From Adiantum capillus-veneris (Eukaryota > Streptophyta > Polypodiopsida > Polypodiales > Pteridaceae), in NCBI GenBank assembly GCA_014529385.2, contig CM043966.1, positions 143,516,711-143,580,710 of the forward strand: a stretch of DNA of 64,000 bases. The letters are read 5' to 3'. The translations under genes and the position numbers were made by a program. This document shows positions 42,255-52,505 of this stretch, piece by piece. A model generated the notes under the pieces. That model saw nothing but the letters and a program-made list of their open reading frames with translations, was not told the origin of the DNA and did not search any database. Every line of letters starts with the position of its first letter. Position 1 is the stretch's first letter.

Positions 42255-43928
42255 CTACCCTACACCTAACTGCTTGTGAAAATGCGCAAAGCTCTCTGAG
42301 GGAAGTCCTTTTGTAAGTAGATCAGCAGGATTTTCTGTGGTGTGAACTTTGACAAGCTGAAGTTTCTTATCCTCGAGCATTTGCCTGATGAAATGATACT
42401 TCACATCCACATGCTTTGTCTTTGAGTGATAAACTGGATTGCGAGCCAATTGTATAGCACTTTGACTATCACAATATAACACAGGCATCTCTTCTTTGAT
42501 TCCCAAATCTGTTACTAGTCGATTAATCCAAATTGATTCTTTGCATGCCTCTGATGCTGCAACATATTCAGCCTCTGTAGTAGACTGAGTAACAAAATCT
42601 TGTAATCTAGAACGCCATGATACTGCTCCACCAGCCAATGTAAAGACATACCCTGACGTAGACCTTCGGTTGTATAAGTCACCTGCATAATCTGAGTCTG
42701 TAAAACCCTTTACACTTAGCTCCTGACTCCCATAGCATATACGCATACGCTTTGTAGCTTTCAGGTATCTCAATATTCCTTTCACCGCCTCCCAATGTTT
42801 CTTGCCTGGGTTTGACATGTATCGACTTACTACTCCCACTGCAAATGCAATGTCTGAGCGAGTAGCAATCATTGCATACATCAAACTACCCACTGCAGAC
42901 GCATATGGAATCTTATCCATTTCAGCCTGTTCTTCCTCAGACACAGGACAATCTTGTTTGCTAAGTTTCACATATGGTGGCAATGGAACACTTAGTGCCT
43001 TTCCCTTTTCCATATTGAAACGTTGCAAAACCTTGTCAATATACTCTGTTTGAGATAACCAAATCAACTTCTTTGATCTGTCTCTCTCAATGCGCATACC
43101 AAGTATATGACTTGCCTCACCCATGTCTTTCATGTCAAACGATTTTGCCATCTTTGACTTCAAAGCTGAAATTTCTTCCAAGTGCTTGCCAGCAATCAAC
43201 ATGTCATCCACATACAAAATAAGGATCAGCCAACTACCATCCTTAGCCTTCTTTGTATATAGACAGTGATCGAACTCACTACGTTTGTAGCCTTGAGAAA
43301 GCATAAACTTGTGGAATTTATGGTACCATGCCCTCGGTGATTGTTTTAAGCCATAAAGACTCTTTAACAACTGGCATACCCAATCTTCCTTGCCTTTCTC
43401 AACAAACCCTTCTGGCTGCTGCATGTAAATTTCCACATCTAAATCACCATGCAAGAATGCTGTCTTGACATCCATTTGGTGCAACACCAAATCTAATATG
43501 GCAACCAATGCAAGAAAGCATCTCAATGTAGTCATCTTGACCACCGGAGAGAAGACTTCATCAAAGTCAATGCCTTGTTCTTGCTTAAAGCCCTTGGCAA
43601 CAAGCCTTGCTTTGTACTTTGGCTGACTATCATGAGCGGTGATCTTATACCTGTAAACCCATTTACAAGGTAGAGCCTTTTTCCCCCGTGGTAATTTAAC
43701 TAGCTTCCATGTCTGGTTTTTATGCAGAGCTGTGATCTCTGACTGCATGGCCAATTGCCAATTCCCGGAGTCCTTCATTTGCACTGCTTCCTTGTAACAT
43801 GAAGGCTCATTGCAATCAGTCAACATGACATAGTTCATAGATGGAACAAACCTATCAGGAGGTTGTGACTTGAGGAGGTTGGTCTGATTGTAGCTCCTTT
43901 TCGTAGCCTTCCAACCATTCCCTAGCAT
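42255..43928 (-). CDS. Copia L reverse transcriptase-RNase H, intact frame, 5' truncated
   Basis: 557 residues without a stop. RT landmarks: WKLVKLPRGKKALPCKWVY (74-92), QMDVKTAFLHGDL (151-163, first catalytic Asp at 153), LYGLKQSPRAWYHKF and the catalytic YVDD (239-242). RNase H: TDSDYAGDLYNRRSTSGY (about 410-427), TEAEYVAAS (451-459), CDSQSAIQLARN (486-497), and the terminal NPADLLTKGLP. The usual catalytic residues of both domains are there. Protease, integrase and Copia gag are missing: to the right the frame runs into sequence from a Gypsy-type gag near 43880, so the start shown is not the natural one. It would need an upstream start to be expressed. Confidence 0.92.
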   Translation of the reverse strand: MLGNGWKATKRSYNQTNLLKSQPPDRFVPSMNYVMLTDCNEPSCYKEAVQMKDSGNWQLAMQSEITALHKNQTWKLVKLPRGKKALPCKWVYRYKITAHDSQPKYKARLVAKGFKQEQGIDFDEVFSPVVKMTTLRCFLALVAILDLVLHQMDVKTAFLHGDLDVEIYMQQPEGFVEKGKEDWVCQLLKSLYGLKQSPRAWYHKFHKFMLSQGYKRSEFDHCLYTKKAKDGSWLILILYVDDMLIAGKHLEEISALKSKMAKSFDMKDMGEASHILGMRIERDRSKKLIWLSQTEYIDKVLQRFNMEKGKALSVPLPPYVKLSKQDCPVSEEEQAEMDKIPYASAVGSLMYAMIATRSDIAFAVGVVSRYMSNPGKKHWEAVKGILRYLKATKRMRICYGSQELSVKGFTDSDYAGDLYNRRSTSGYVFTLAGGAVSWRSRLQDFVTQSTTEAEYVAASEACKESIWINRLVTDLGIKEEMPVLYCDSQSAIQLARNPVYHSKTKHVDVKYHFIRQMLEDKKLQLVKVHTTENPADLLTKGLPSESFAHFHKQLGVG

Positions 43929-44154
43929 CTCCCTTCAAACAGAAGTAGAAGATTCGTAGCACCAACGCTGGGTCTTGCTTGTCAGCAAGAAGGCAAGCAA
44001 ACTCCATTCTCTCAATGAAACCTTTAGAAATTTCATTTTCTTTCCCACTAAACTCCGGAAAATTAAACGCCATGTCTTCAAAACCTGTAAACTGAAGGTA
44101 ACTTGAAGAGATTCCTCGGTGGCGGGCACCAAAACACTGCTGGGAAACAAGCAA
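43872..44154 (-). pseudogene. Gypsy-type gag fragment joined to Copia L
   Basis: Minus-strand MAFNFPEFSGKENEISKGFIERM, LLADKQDPALVLRIFYFCL and GDAREWLEGYEKEL resemble the start of a retrotransposon gag capsid (R.FY..LKGDA..W). It stops abruptly at the Copia L pol, so the junction is a breakpoint between two elements. Confidence 0.55.
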
Positions 44155-44945
44155 ACTGGAACACCTCTATAGCGATGTCACCCAAGAGCGTTGAAAGAGA
44201 ACTACAAGACACCAAAAGCTTCACAAAATCCTTTTGAAACACCACAAGTCTAATAAAGGTAGACCCTTGGGAATTTAGTAGCCGTCGCCCACCCAAGAGA
44301 CTATGTCACATAGGAACAAAACCATGTCAAAGCACGGATTTACAGCACACGCCGACCAATCAATGCATATGAATACAAGAGCCTCTCCTTTCACAATCAA
44401 ACATCACAAACCCACAACTTCAACATCAATTCCACAATTCATAGATACATGCCCTCCGAATCTGTCTACACACAATTTGCCACTAGGCTGCCATAGCCAT
44501 AACCCTGCAGAGAACTAGTCGTAACCTGATGAGCACAACTCCAATTGGGTCACTTTAAAGCTTGAGAGAAAGCTTGAAAAATGACTGGCGAGAAATATGA
44601 AGATGACTAAAATTGATTCCATACGCCCCCATGAGCAAAATTGACGCGAACAGAGAGTTGTCCTAGCACGACTACATGTAGAGAAGGCTAGTCGGGGCAA
44701 AAAACTGCATCCAAGAGCACCAAGGAGACAGAACGAGCTAAAACCTGAAAATTTATGATCTTTGGCTGAACTTTTTTTATTTTGTACATGAGTTTAAGTT
44801 ATATACAAGGCTCACTTCAAAAAACTCACTCACGGGCACTTACAGTAGCCCGACAGCTGTCACTAGACTAGCGACTTGCAGTGCATGTACATGTGCTTGC
44901 TAAAGCAAGCTAAAAAACCCACAAAAAGAAAGCCCACACGCACTT
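44155..44945. other. Region without recognisable genes
   Basis: May be the leader or LTR of the element that owned the gag fragment (minus strand), but no repeat partner, primer site or purine tract could be identified. Confidence 0.35.
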
Positions 44946-44979
44946 TTGACATCGGGCGTCATGTCCGTATGTACAAATT

Positions 44980-45755
44980 TAAAAAAACGGGGTGTCAGAA
45001 ATACGCCCAACAACGGCTATCATTCTTGTCCCAAGAAAAATGCCCGCAATGAGACTCCTAGAGCTTCCACCATCGAAGATCCAAAAGAGGATGCTCATTG
45101 CAAAGGATCACCTCTCTCCTATTCTTGGGGAAAAGTAAGGGAACATGATGCATTCATCTTGTTTGACCCTGGCTCTACTTACAACTTCATATCAAAGGAG
45201 TTGGCCACCAAGTTGGGTATTCAAGCTTTGGAGATGGGAGGTACTATAATGGCTGACACAGCTTTCAAGGGACAACAAGCCTCCGTTACTCCCTTGATTG
45301 GGAAGTTGAGCTTCATGTCCAAATCCATGTCAACAAAGAAGACTTTTTCACATATCCTCTCCAACATGAGGATGCTATCCTGGGGGCACCATGGTTCAAC
45401 CGCATGGCTGCCAACATGAAGTTCCATGAAAGAAGAATCTACTTCACCTACATGGAAAAGAACATGTATATAGATGCTAGTGAGTTTGGTCATACTATAC
45501 CACTTGTAAATCCTCCTGCTTTTGATAAATCAATGAAGAGCTCAGTTTTGCGTATATGAATTCTGTCAAAGAGTCCCTAAAAGTTCCTAATGTTTCATCA
45601 AGTATAAATGGTAGGATCAATACTTAGGTCATATTATCTCGCAAGATGGTATCCGTATGGATCCATCAAAGTTGGAGGTAATAAAAGCATGGCCTAATCC
45701 AAGGAATCTACATGAGCTAAGAAGCTTTATTGGTATGTGTGCATACTATAGATTT
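44980..45755 (+). pseudogene. Gypsy element I: protease and RT fragments
   Basis: The plus frame 44946-45419 has FILFDPGSTYNFISKELA followed by KLGIQALEMGGTIM, a retropepsin domain with catalytic-type DPGS. After a deletion near 45620, YLGHIISQDGIRMDPSKLE and RSFIGMCAYYR correspond to the RT thumb and connection, so the RT active site is missing. The fragment ends at the LTR of element H at 45756. Confidence 0.75.
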
Positions 45756-46861
45756 TGTTAGGCATTTTTTGGATAAGCATGAAGTCACTAAGTCATGCCA
45801 AAAAGCTTGCCCACTAGCCTCATGTATATATGTGTACATAGCCCTGCAAGTTTTGAAAGTGGCCTTGTAAAAATTCATGTACAAAGCTGTGATTCTCCCA
45901 AGCTTGAATGCTGATGTTTTGGGTTGTTTGAGACTCCAAAATATGGTTTTTAATAATTATTTTCAGCCGTGTTTTATAGCTTGTGAATCGGACTTGTACA
46001 TCATGAGTTATGAGCATCCGAAGCGGGCGGTCTCAACTTAGAAGGTGATAGAAGGAGCATACAAGAAGGGCAACTAGGCAACTTAGAAGGTGATTGAAGG
46101 TGCATGCAAGAAGGGAAACTAGGCCAAATTGGGGGTCTAAGATTAGAAATGCTGAAGTTTTATATTTCTAGAGATAGTTGAGGTGATGGGCTTCGAGCCG
46201 TGTGTTACGGTGCGTCATTCGGTGATCGGAGCAGCAAGGTATGCCTCGGGGAAAATTGTCTGAGAAGTCTTCTCATGCTTTGGGAGAAGCTGGGAATTTT
46301 TGGGGAAGTTGGGAAGCTTGGGGAGAGTTTCCATGTGGCATGGAAGTAATCCCACATGGGAAGAGGAAAGGGGAAAGTGGAGGGTACATAGGGCACTTTG
46401 GGTGTTGTAGATGGCTAAGACAGTTCACTGTGTGGGAACCGGCTCCTATGAGACGGGCAACGGATCAGTCAGTAATTACTACGGTAATTACCATGGTAAA
46501 CCCAAGACATATAAATAGGACCCATTACATTGTAATCGGGTTGGCAGTTGTTATCGGCAGTTATTACGGGCATAAGTTATAAGCAGGCATTGAGTCATTT
46601 GTCGGTTGTACTTTGTTCATCTTTTGGTCCATAAGCCACATCATTTTCATTGTAATCCTTTATCTTTAATTCCAGTTACAATAGTGCAGTGTATTCCATT
46701 TATACATAATTTGTACTCGATTACTCTAAATCTGAATCTCATTATGAGTACTTCAGTCTGGTTCTTATTCCAGTAGATGTATTCTAGTTCAGTTTATGTT
46801 CCTTTGTCTAGTCTAGTGTCTAAACTAATACATCACTAGTAGTAGCTGTAAACTTCTAACA
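45756..46861 (+). repeat. 5' LTR of Gypsy element H
   Basis: About 1.1 kb with inverted ends TGTTAG...CTAACA and a TATAAATA box at 46510-46517 on the plus strand. It lies inside element I's RT and just before H's gag. No 3' copy is found, so the boundaries rest on the ends and context. Just beyond it is CTGGAATTAGC and, 40 bp on, TTTTGGCGATCACGG; either could be the primer site. Confidence 0.55.
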
Positions 46862-46980
46862 CTGGAATTAGCTATCTCAAGAGATTAGCTCCAATTCCAT
46901 TTTGGCGATCACGGTGGCTAGAGCTGAAGCTCGTTGGCTGGAACACTCTTCTCCCAGCTGGAAGTTCTCAGCTATAGCAA

Positions 46981-48780
46981 TGGCACCCAAAACCAGTCGT
47001 GGCCGGAAACCACCCATTCGTGTTTATCCTATTCCTGAGGAGTTGGGAAGAGACTCTGACCCTAAGCATGAGAAGATGACTGACACTAAGGCCCATGAGG
47101 AGCACAGTCAGGCTGATGAGACATAGGACTCACAGCATTCCAATCACTCTAGACGCAGATGGGAGACAAGGAAGCACACAAGGCCAAAAGTTCTCAGTCC
47201 AGGCAGGGGGACAAGAGTACCAAAGGCAATAAAAGTAGTCGCCACACTTCCAGTAGACAAGCCAGAGAGGACACTGTCACAGAGACAAAAATAGATATTG
47301 GGATGCAGATACTGAAGATCGACTGTAAGAAGACTCCAAAGCAGCATTCAAACTCTAAGAAGAGAAGCGGCAGGACCAGCAGAGAGGCATGATTACACAT
47401 CCTCACTAAAAATTTCTTTTCCAGTATTCAAAGGGGGCAAGAAGGATGATCCAGATGTTCACATCTAGGCTTTTGAGCAGTATGCAGAGCTGAAGAATAT
47501 TGATGAGGATGACTGGGGTGAATACTTTTCGCAAACACTGAAGGAGGCAACGAGAAAGTGGTATTCAAAGGGGGCAAGAAGGATGATCCGGATGTTCACA
47601 TCCAGGATTTTGAGCAGTATGCAGAGCTAAAGAATATTGATGAGGATGACTGGGGTGAATACTTTCCGCAAACACTGAAGGAGGCAACGAGAAAGTGGTA
47701 CTACCATTATCCCGCTTGTCAGCTTAGATCCTATAATAAACTACTTAAAGCCTTCAGACAAGAGTATTCTGACAACAGAGGGGATGAAGATATTCTTTGT
47801 GAACTGGATAAGATCAAGCAGAGGAATTTGTCAGTCCGAAGCTATGTGGAGAAAATCAAGAAGTTGACAAGGCAGTTGCAGGAACCACCATAAAAAAAGC
47901 GACTTCGTGCATGGTTCCTGAATGGTTTTTGTAGCAAGAAGCTTAGAGAGCAAGAGGTACCAGCACCAACAAAGAAATTCAATGATCTAGTACAGCGAGC
48001 ACTAAAGCTTGAAGAACAACAGGCTTAGGAGGAAAAGGGCCGTAAGAAGAGAAGATCTAGTAGCAGTAGTTCTTCTACTGAGAACTCTGATTCAAGTAAA
48101 GTTTCCAGCAGTTCTGAGAGTAGCTCCAATGAGAGGTCCAAGGATAAGTCAAAGAAGGGGTCTTGGACTAACTTAAGATTGAAGAGATGGCTAGGCAGAT
48201 TGCTGAGATTAGCCAGACCAGACAACCAGTGAGAAAAATGGAGATTTGGTGTTCAAAATGAAAATCCAAGGACCATGTTTCTAATGAGTGCCCACAATGT
48301 ACTTATTGCAAAGCCTTTGTCCATTTATGGAATAATTGTGGTATCAGGATTCATCATTTCAAGAAGGGCAAAGACTTCTTAGTAGTGGCATATACCAAAC
48401 CAGTAAGAGTGGAAACCACCAAAGCTTCTCAGGAGGAGAAACCAGGTACCAGTGGTACTGGTCCAGGGCGCGGCAGATACCAAGTGGGTACTGGACGGGG
48501 CCGGGGGCGTGGTAATTTCCATAGCAGAGTTTGAATTGCTATACTTGTGGAAAGTATGGGCATTTCGCAGCTCAATGTCTAGACACACCTGCAACTGCAG
48601 CTACTGAGGCAAAGACACCAGAGCCAGTTCTTGATGTGCAAGGGGCATATGGGATGTTACTAGGGCGCCCATGGTTGCGAATGGCACAAGCTATTCACGA
48701 CTATGTCAATCAAACTCTGAGTGTACAAGGGGCCAGTGGCAGAATCCAGATCGAGAAAAACAATACTAGAAGCTAGAGAA
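46981..48780 (+). pseudogene. Gypsy element H: gag
   Basis: Starts at ATG 46981 (MAPKTSRGRKPP) and runs through a K/S/H-rich stretch to a capsid domain (47558-47893: DPDVHIQDFEQYAELKNI, EATRKWYYHYP, YVEKIKKLTRQL). A serine-rich stretch with coiled-coil-like ends follows. Next are two apparent zinc knuckles near 48250-48325, one with TGA in place of its second Cys and one intact (CTYCKAFVHLWNNC), then a G/R-rich patch (GRGRGRGNF) and a third knuckle, CYTCGKYGHFAAQC, at about 48538. It ends in GMLLGRPWLRMA, protease-like. Stops, frame changes and the 137-bp duplication make it a pseudogene. Confidence 0.75.
47424..47697 (+). repeat. 137-bp tandem duplication in H gag
   Basis: 47424-47560 and 47561-47697, both starting GTATTCAAAGGGGGC. 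They are nearly identical, with a TAG in the first where the second has CAG. The length shifts the frame. Confidence 0.92.
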
Positions 48781-49063
48781 AGGAGCTGAGACCTAAAGAG
48801 TTGTGCTAGAAGTATAAGAGAAAGAAGATTGAAAGGATGTTAGCAGCTTTGAATATTATTCCCTTAGCAGAAATTGACCTCAATGCAGTTCTACTCAACA
48901 AGGAGCAAGCTGATAAATAGAAGAAGCAGTTTCCAGACCAGTTCACCGAACTCAACCCAGGGGAATGATCAGTTCAGTTAACTGGAAGACTGGAAGGATC
49001 AACTGAGTCCAATACGCTAGATGAGCTAGTACAGGATAAGGGGGACACAACAAAATCAAAACG

Positions 49064-49960
49064 ATGATTGGGAGTTCCTGGGATTATGCTGAAGAGTCAA
49101 CCAAGAAAAAATGTGGTGGGCCTAACTGGTTACTCCCAAATGACCAAGAAATAGAGGAGTGGAATCTAGGATCTAAAGACAATCCTAGAATGATCAAAGT
49201 GAACAAACATCTCAACACGACAATGAAGGAGAAAGCATGCAAAATGTTCGAGAACTACAAAGATGTTTTTTTCCTGGGAACATACTGATCTGAAAGGAGT
49301 GGATCCAGAAGTCTGCCAACACAGAATACCACTGAAACCAGATGCTAGGCCAGTCAGACTGCAATGGTATAGAATGAATCCCAATTATGCTAAGAAGGTT
49401 AAGGAAGAGATTGAAAACCTTCTCGAAGCTGGGTTCATCACTGAAGTGGCTAGTAGTGATTGGATATTTCCTATTGTAGTTGTTTTTAAAGGAAACTTAA
49501 TGCTCAAACCATCAAGGATCCATTTCCATTGCCTTTCACAGATATGTTGCTTGATGAGATTGCAGGGTATGAAATGTACAGCTTTATGGATGGATATAGT
49601 GGCTACAACCAATTAAAAATTGCTTCTGAAGACCGAGGGAAGACCACTTTCATTACTGAGTGAGGAGCTTTTATGTATTTGGTAATGCCATTTGGCCTAT
49701 GCAATGCACCAGCTACTTTTCAATGGTGTATGATGGAGATATTCAATGAGTTTCTTCATTGATTCCTCGCCATATTCATGGATAATTTCACAGTATATTC
49801 TGATGAGGAACGGCATTTACTATTCTTGGAAATGGTTTTCAAGCGCTATTAGGTAGAAGCGGATTTGTCTGAATCCATTTAAATCCGTTTTCCTAGTCTG
49901 GAAGGGACAGCTATTGGGACATGTGGTATCCCGCAATGGAATAGAAATGGCCAACGACAA
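49064..49960 (+). pseudogene. Gypsy element H: reverse transcriptase
   Basis: VNKHLNTTMKEKACKMFENYKDVFF leads in. A one-base shift in a T run (about 49268) is followed by HRIPLKPDARPVR and YAKKVKEEIENLLEAGFI, the start of the RT. After another shift come DPFPLPFTDMLLDEIAG, FMDGYSGYNQ, FMYLVMPFGLCNAPATF and FMDNFTVYS. The catalytic FMDDF motif is FMDN here, so the second Asp is lost, and there are several stops. Inactive. Confidence 0.8.
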
Positions 49961-50018
49961 AATCCAGTGTGTTTAGCAAGCCAAAGAGCCCAGGAATGCA
50001 TCGGATTTAAGCTCTTTC

Positions 50019-50591
50019 TTGGGTTATATTAACTTCTACAGAAGGTTTGTGCATAGATTTGCCTCCCAAGATGTACCATTGTATGATCTCACAAAGAAGA
50101 CCAGTAAGTTCAATTGGACTGGTGAATGTGAGGACAGTTTTAAGAACTTGAAAAAGGCCATTATCAGTAAAACAGTCCTCAGGCAACCAAACTGGGATGT
50201 TATCTTCCATGTACATGTGGACGCTTTGGGACTGGCAATGGGGGCGATATTGGCTCAGCCAGATGGAAGGAATGATTATCCTATTCATTTTTCTAGTCGC
50301 AGATTCAATCAGGCTGAACAAGGCTATACAACCACTAAACGAGAAGCCCTAGGAATGGTTTTGAGTGCTACAAAGTTCAAGCATTACCTGCTAGGCAAAC
50401 GGTTTCATTTCTATGTGGATCATCAGGCTCTTTTGTTCTTGATTAATAAAGTCATTATTCAAGGCAAGCTTATACGGTGGATGATGTTCCTCATGGAGTT
50501 TGAATTTTGGATTTTCATAAGCCTGGAAAAAATCACTGTGGTGTTGATTTCCTCTCTAGGAGTACAGAGGGTTATTCAAAAGCATCTTTGA
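50019..50591 (+). pseudogene. Gypsy element H: RNase H
   Basis: 190 open residues: GYINFYRRFVHRFA, FNWTGECEDSFKNLKKAI, VHVDALGLAMGAIL, REALGMVLSATKFKHYLLG, FHFYVDHQALLFL. This is the Gypsy RNase H with the Asp of VDALG and the Asp of VDHQ still present. No second RNase H is seen after it, unlike element F. Confidence 0.8.
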
Positions 50592-50741
50592 GGGACGAAC
50601 TAGTGGACGCTTAATTATTTCAGCTGGAAGCAGGTGAATTAGTTGACCCTGAATGGTATGACGTTTATCAGTTTCTTTCTCACGATGCTTTCCCAGATGA
50701 CTGGAAGCAGAACCAGAAGAAGCCTTTGAGTCATCAAGAGC

Positions 50742-51905
50742 TTGAAGTTTACCATCATCGGGGGTTCACTCTATCGATTAGGTGTTGATGGTATTCTTCG
50801 GCACTGTGTACCTATGGAAGGAAGAATGCAAGTCATCTCAGAGGCACATAATGGCAAATCTGGTGGACATTTTTCCAATGAGGTTACCTACAAGAAGATT
50901 CTGCAGGCTGGTTTATGGTGGCAAACGTTGATATCTGACGTCAGAAGTTTTTGCAAAACTTGTGACATATGCCAAAGAATGGGTAGGCCTACAGCTGCAG
51001 ACATGACTCCCTTGACGCCAGTGCAACCACTGGGTGTTTTCATGAAGTGGGGCTTGGATTTTATGGGACCTTTTAAGAAGGTTACCCCTAGGAAGAACAA
51101 GTATATAGTGATGGCTACTTGCTATGTCACTAAGTGGGTTGAAGCTAAGGCTCTTCCTGACAACACAACCAAATCCACTGCAAGATTTTTATTTAAGAAT
51201 ATTGTCTGTCGCTATGGATGTCCGGTGGAGATTGTGTTGGACCAAGGGACACATTTTATTAATGACACCATGGAGATCCTACCGGATATGCTTTCAGTCA
51301 AGCATCAAAAATCTACACCTTATTATCCCAGATGCAATGGACAGGCTGAAAGTAGTAACAAGACAATTAAGACTATTCTCACTAAGGTTGTGGGATTTGA
51401 AGCTCCAGACTACTTTATGGGCGTATAGGACAGCTTCCAAGAACACTACAGGAATATTGACACCATTCAGAATGGGGTATGGCACTGACGATGTAGTTTC
51501 TATGAGTTTGTTATCCCAAGTCTCACAATGGCTGTGAAATATGGGTTAGATTTCAAACACAATCTGAAAAAACGCCTGGAGGAGCTTACTCAATTAGATG
51601 AACTCAAGCAATGAGCGATTCTGAAACAAGAGATTGTTCAGCAACAAAGGAAGCACTGGCATGATCGCAAAATTAAGGTCCGGGAGTCTCAAAAAGGGGA
51701 TCTGGTACTCCTATATCATTCCAGATTGGGTCCTAAGAAGCCGAATCTAAAGATTTCCTGGGCAGGACCATTTGAAGTAGACTGGGTTTTCTCCAATGGC
51801 ACGGTAGGATTGAAAGATCTACCTGGATTACTGCTTCTAGGTGTATATAATGGAGCTAAAATCAAGCTCTACTATTCAGAAGCAAAAGAGCCTTGCCAGG
51901 AATAG
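50742..51905 (+). pseudogene. Gypsy element H: integrase
   Basis: 50742-51428 is open for 228 residues. It has the zinc-binding HHCC region (AHNGKSGGHFSNEV, then CKTCDICQ) and the rve core with WGLDFMGPF (Asp), IVLDQGTHFIND (Asp) and PRCNGQAESSNKTIK (Glu). A frameshift at about 51395 leads to TLWAYRTASKNTTGI, and after stops the GPY/F-type C-terminal module follows (KGDLVLLYHSRLGPKK, ISWAGPFEV) to the stop at 51903-51905. The core motif AESSNKT and DFMGPF suggest the Tat/Athila group. Confidence 0.82.
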
Positions 51906-52505
51906 GGTAGTAAGGATATGGGAGCGGAGCTGAAGACCAAGAAATACCAGAATCAGATATCTTGGGGCTCTTTCATGTGCAGCCAGTTCCAGACCCAGTC
52001 ACAGTTTCAGACCTAGGTCAGACTTTGTCTCTTTGCCAAAGGATGTGGACTCATCCGCTCTATTCTCCTCGTTTGTCTCCAAGCTACATGGGCTTGTATC
52101 TTCACCATCATCGGCATCATATACCGATTTCGTATCTACATCTTCATCTACTTGCTGCTCCACAAAAGCTTGACCATCATCCTGACTTTTCTCTCTTTCT
52201 TCATCAGCTTCTGAACCCTCGGTATCTGCATCTTAATTGCATTCTTATTTCTTTGCATGCAAACTTTCTACAGGAACACGCTTTATCTCTTCAATCCGCA
52301 CCGGAACCTCCACATCTGCTACCACTTTTGCATTTTGGTTGGCCTCGTCATGGAGCTTCTCCTCATTGACAAGCTTGTTCACCCTTGGCACACGCACTTC
52401 ACAAACCAGAAACTTCCAAGGAACATAACCAACAGTAGGCCTTACCTAAACAGGTTCTACACTTTGAACACTTTGAATCACATTTGGTTGGACCAAAGAG
52501 CACTC
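51906..52505 (-). other. 3' tail of H with an antisense coding-like stretch
   Basis: The minus strand from 52505 to about 51990 reads with only three stops as an acidic protein-like frame (YVPWKFLVCEVRVPRVNKL, then E/D-rich with DEDVDTKS). It could be an antisense ORF of H or part of another minus-strand element cut by F. No family recognised. Confidence 0.3.

Noticed and set aside
46241-46582. 113-residue plus frame
   Set aside because: It lies inside the LTR of element H, with no similarity to any known protein and no start context.
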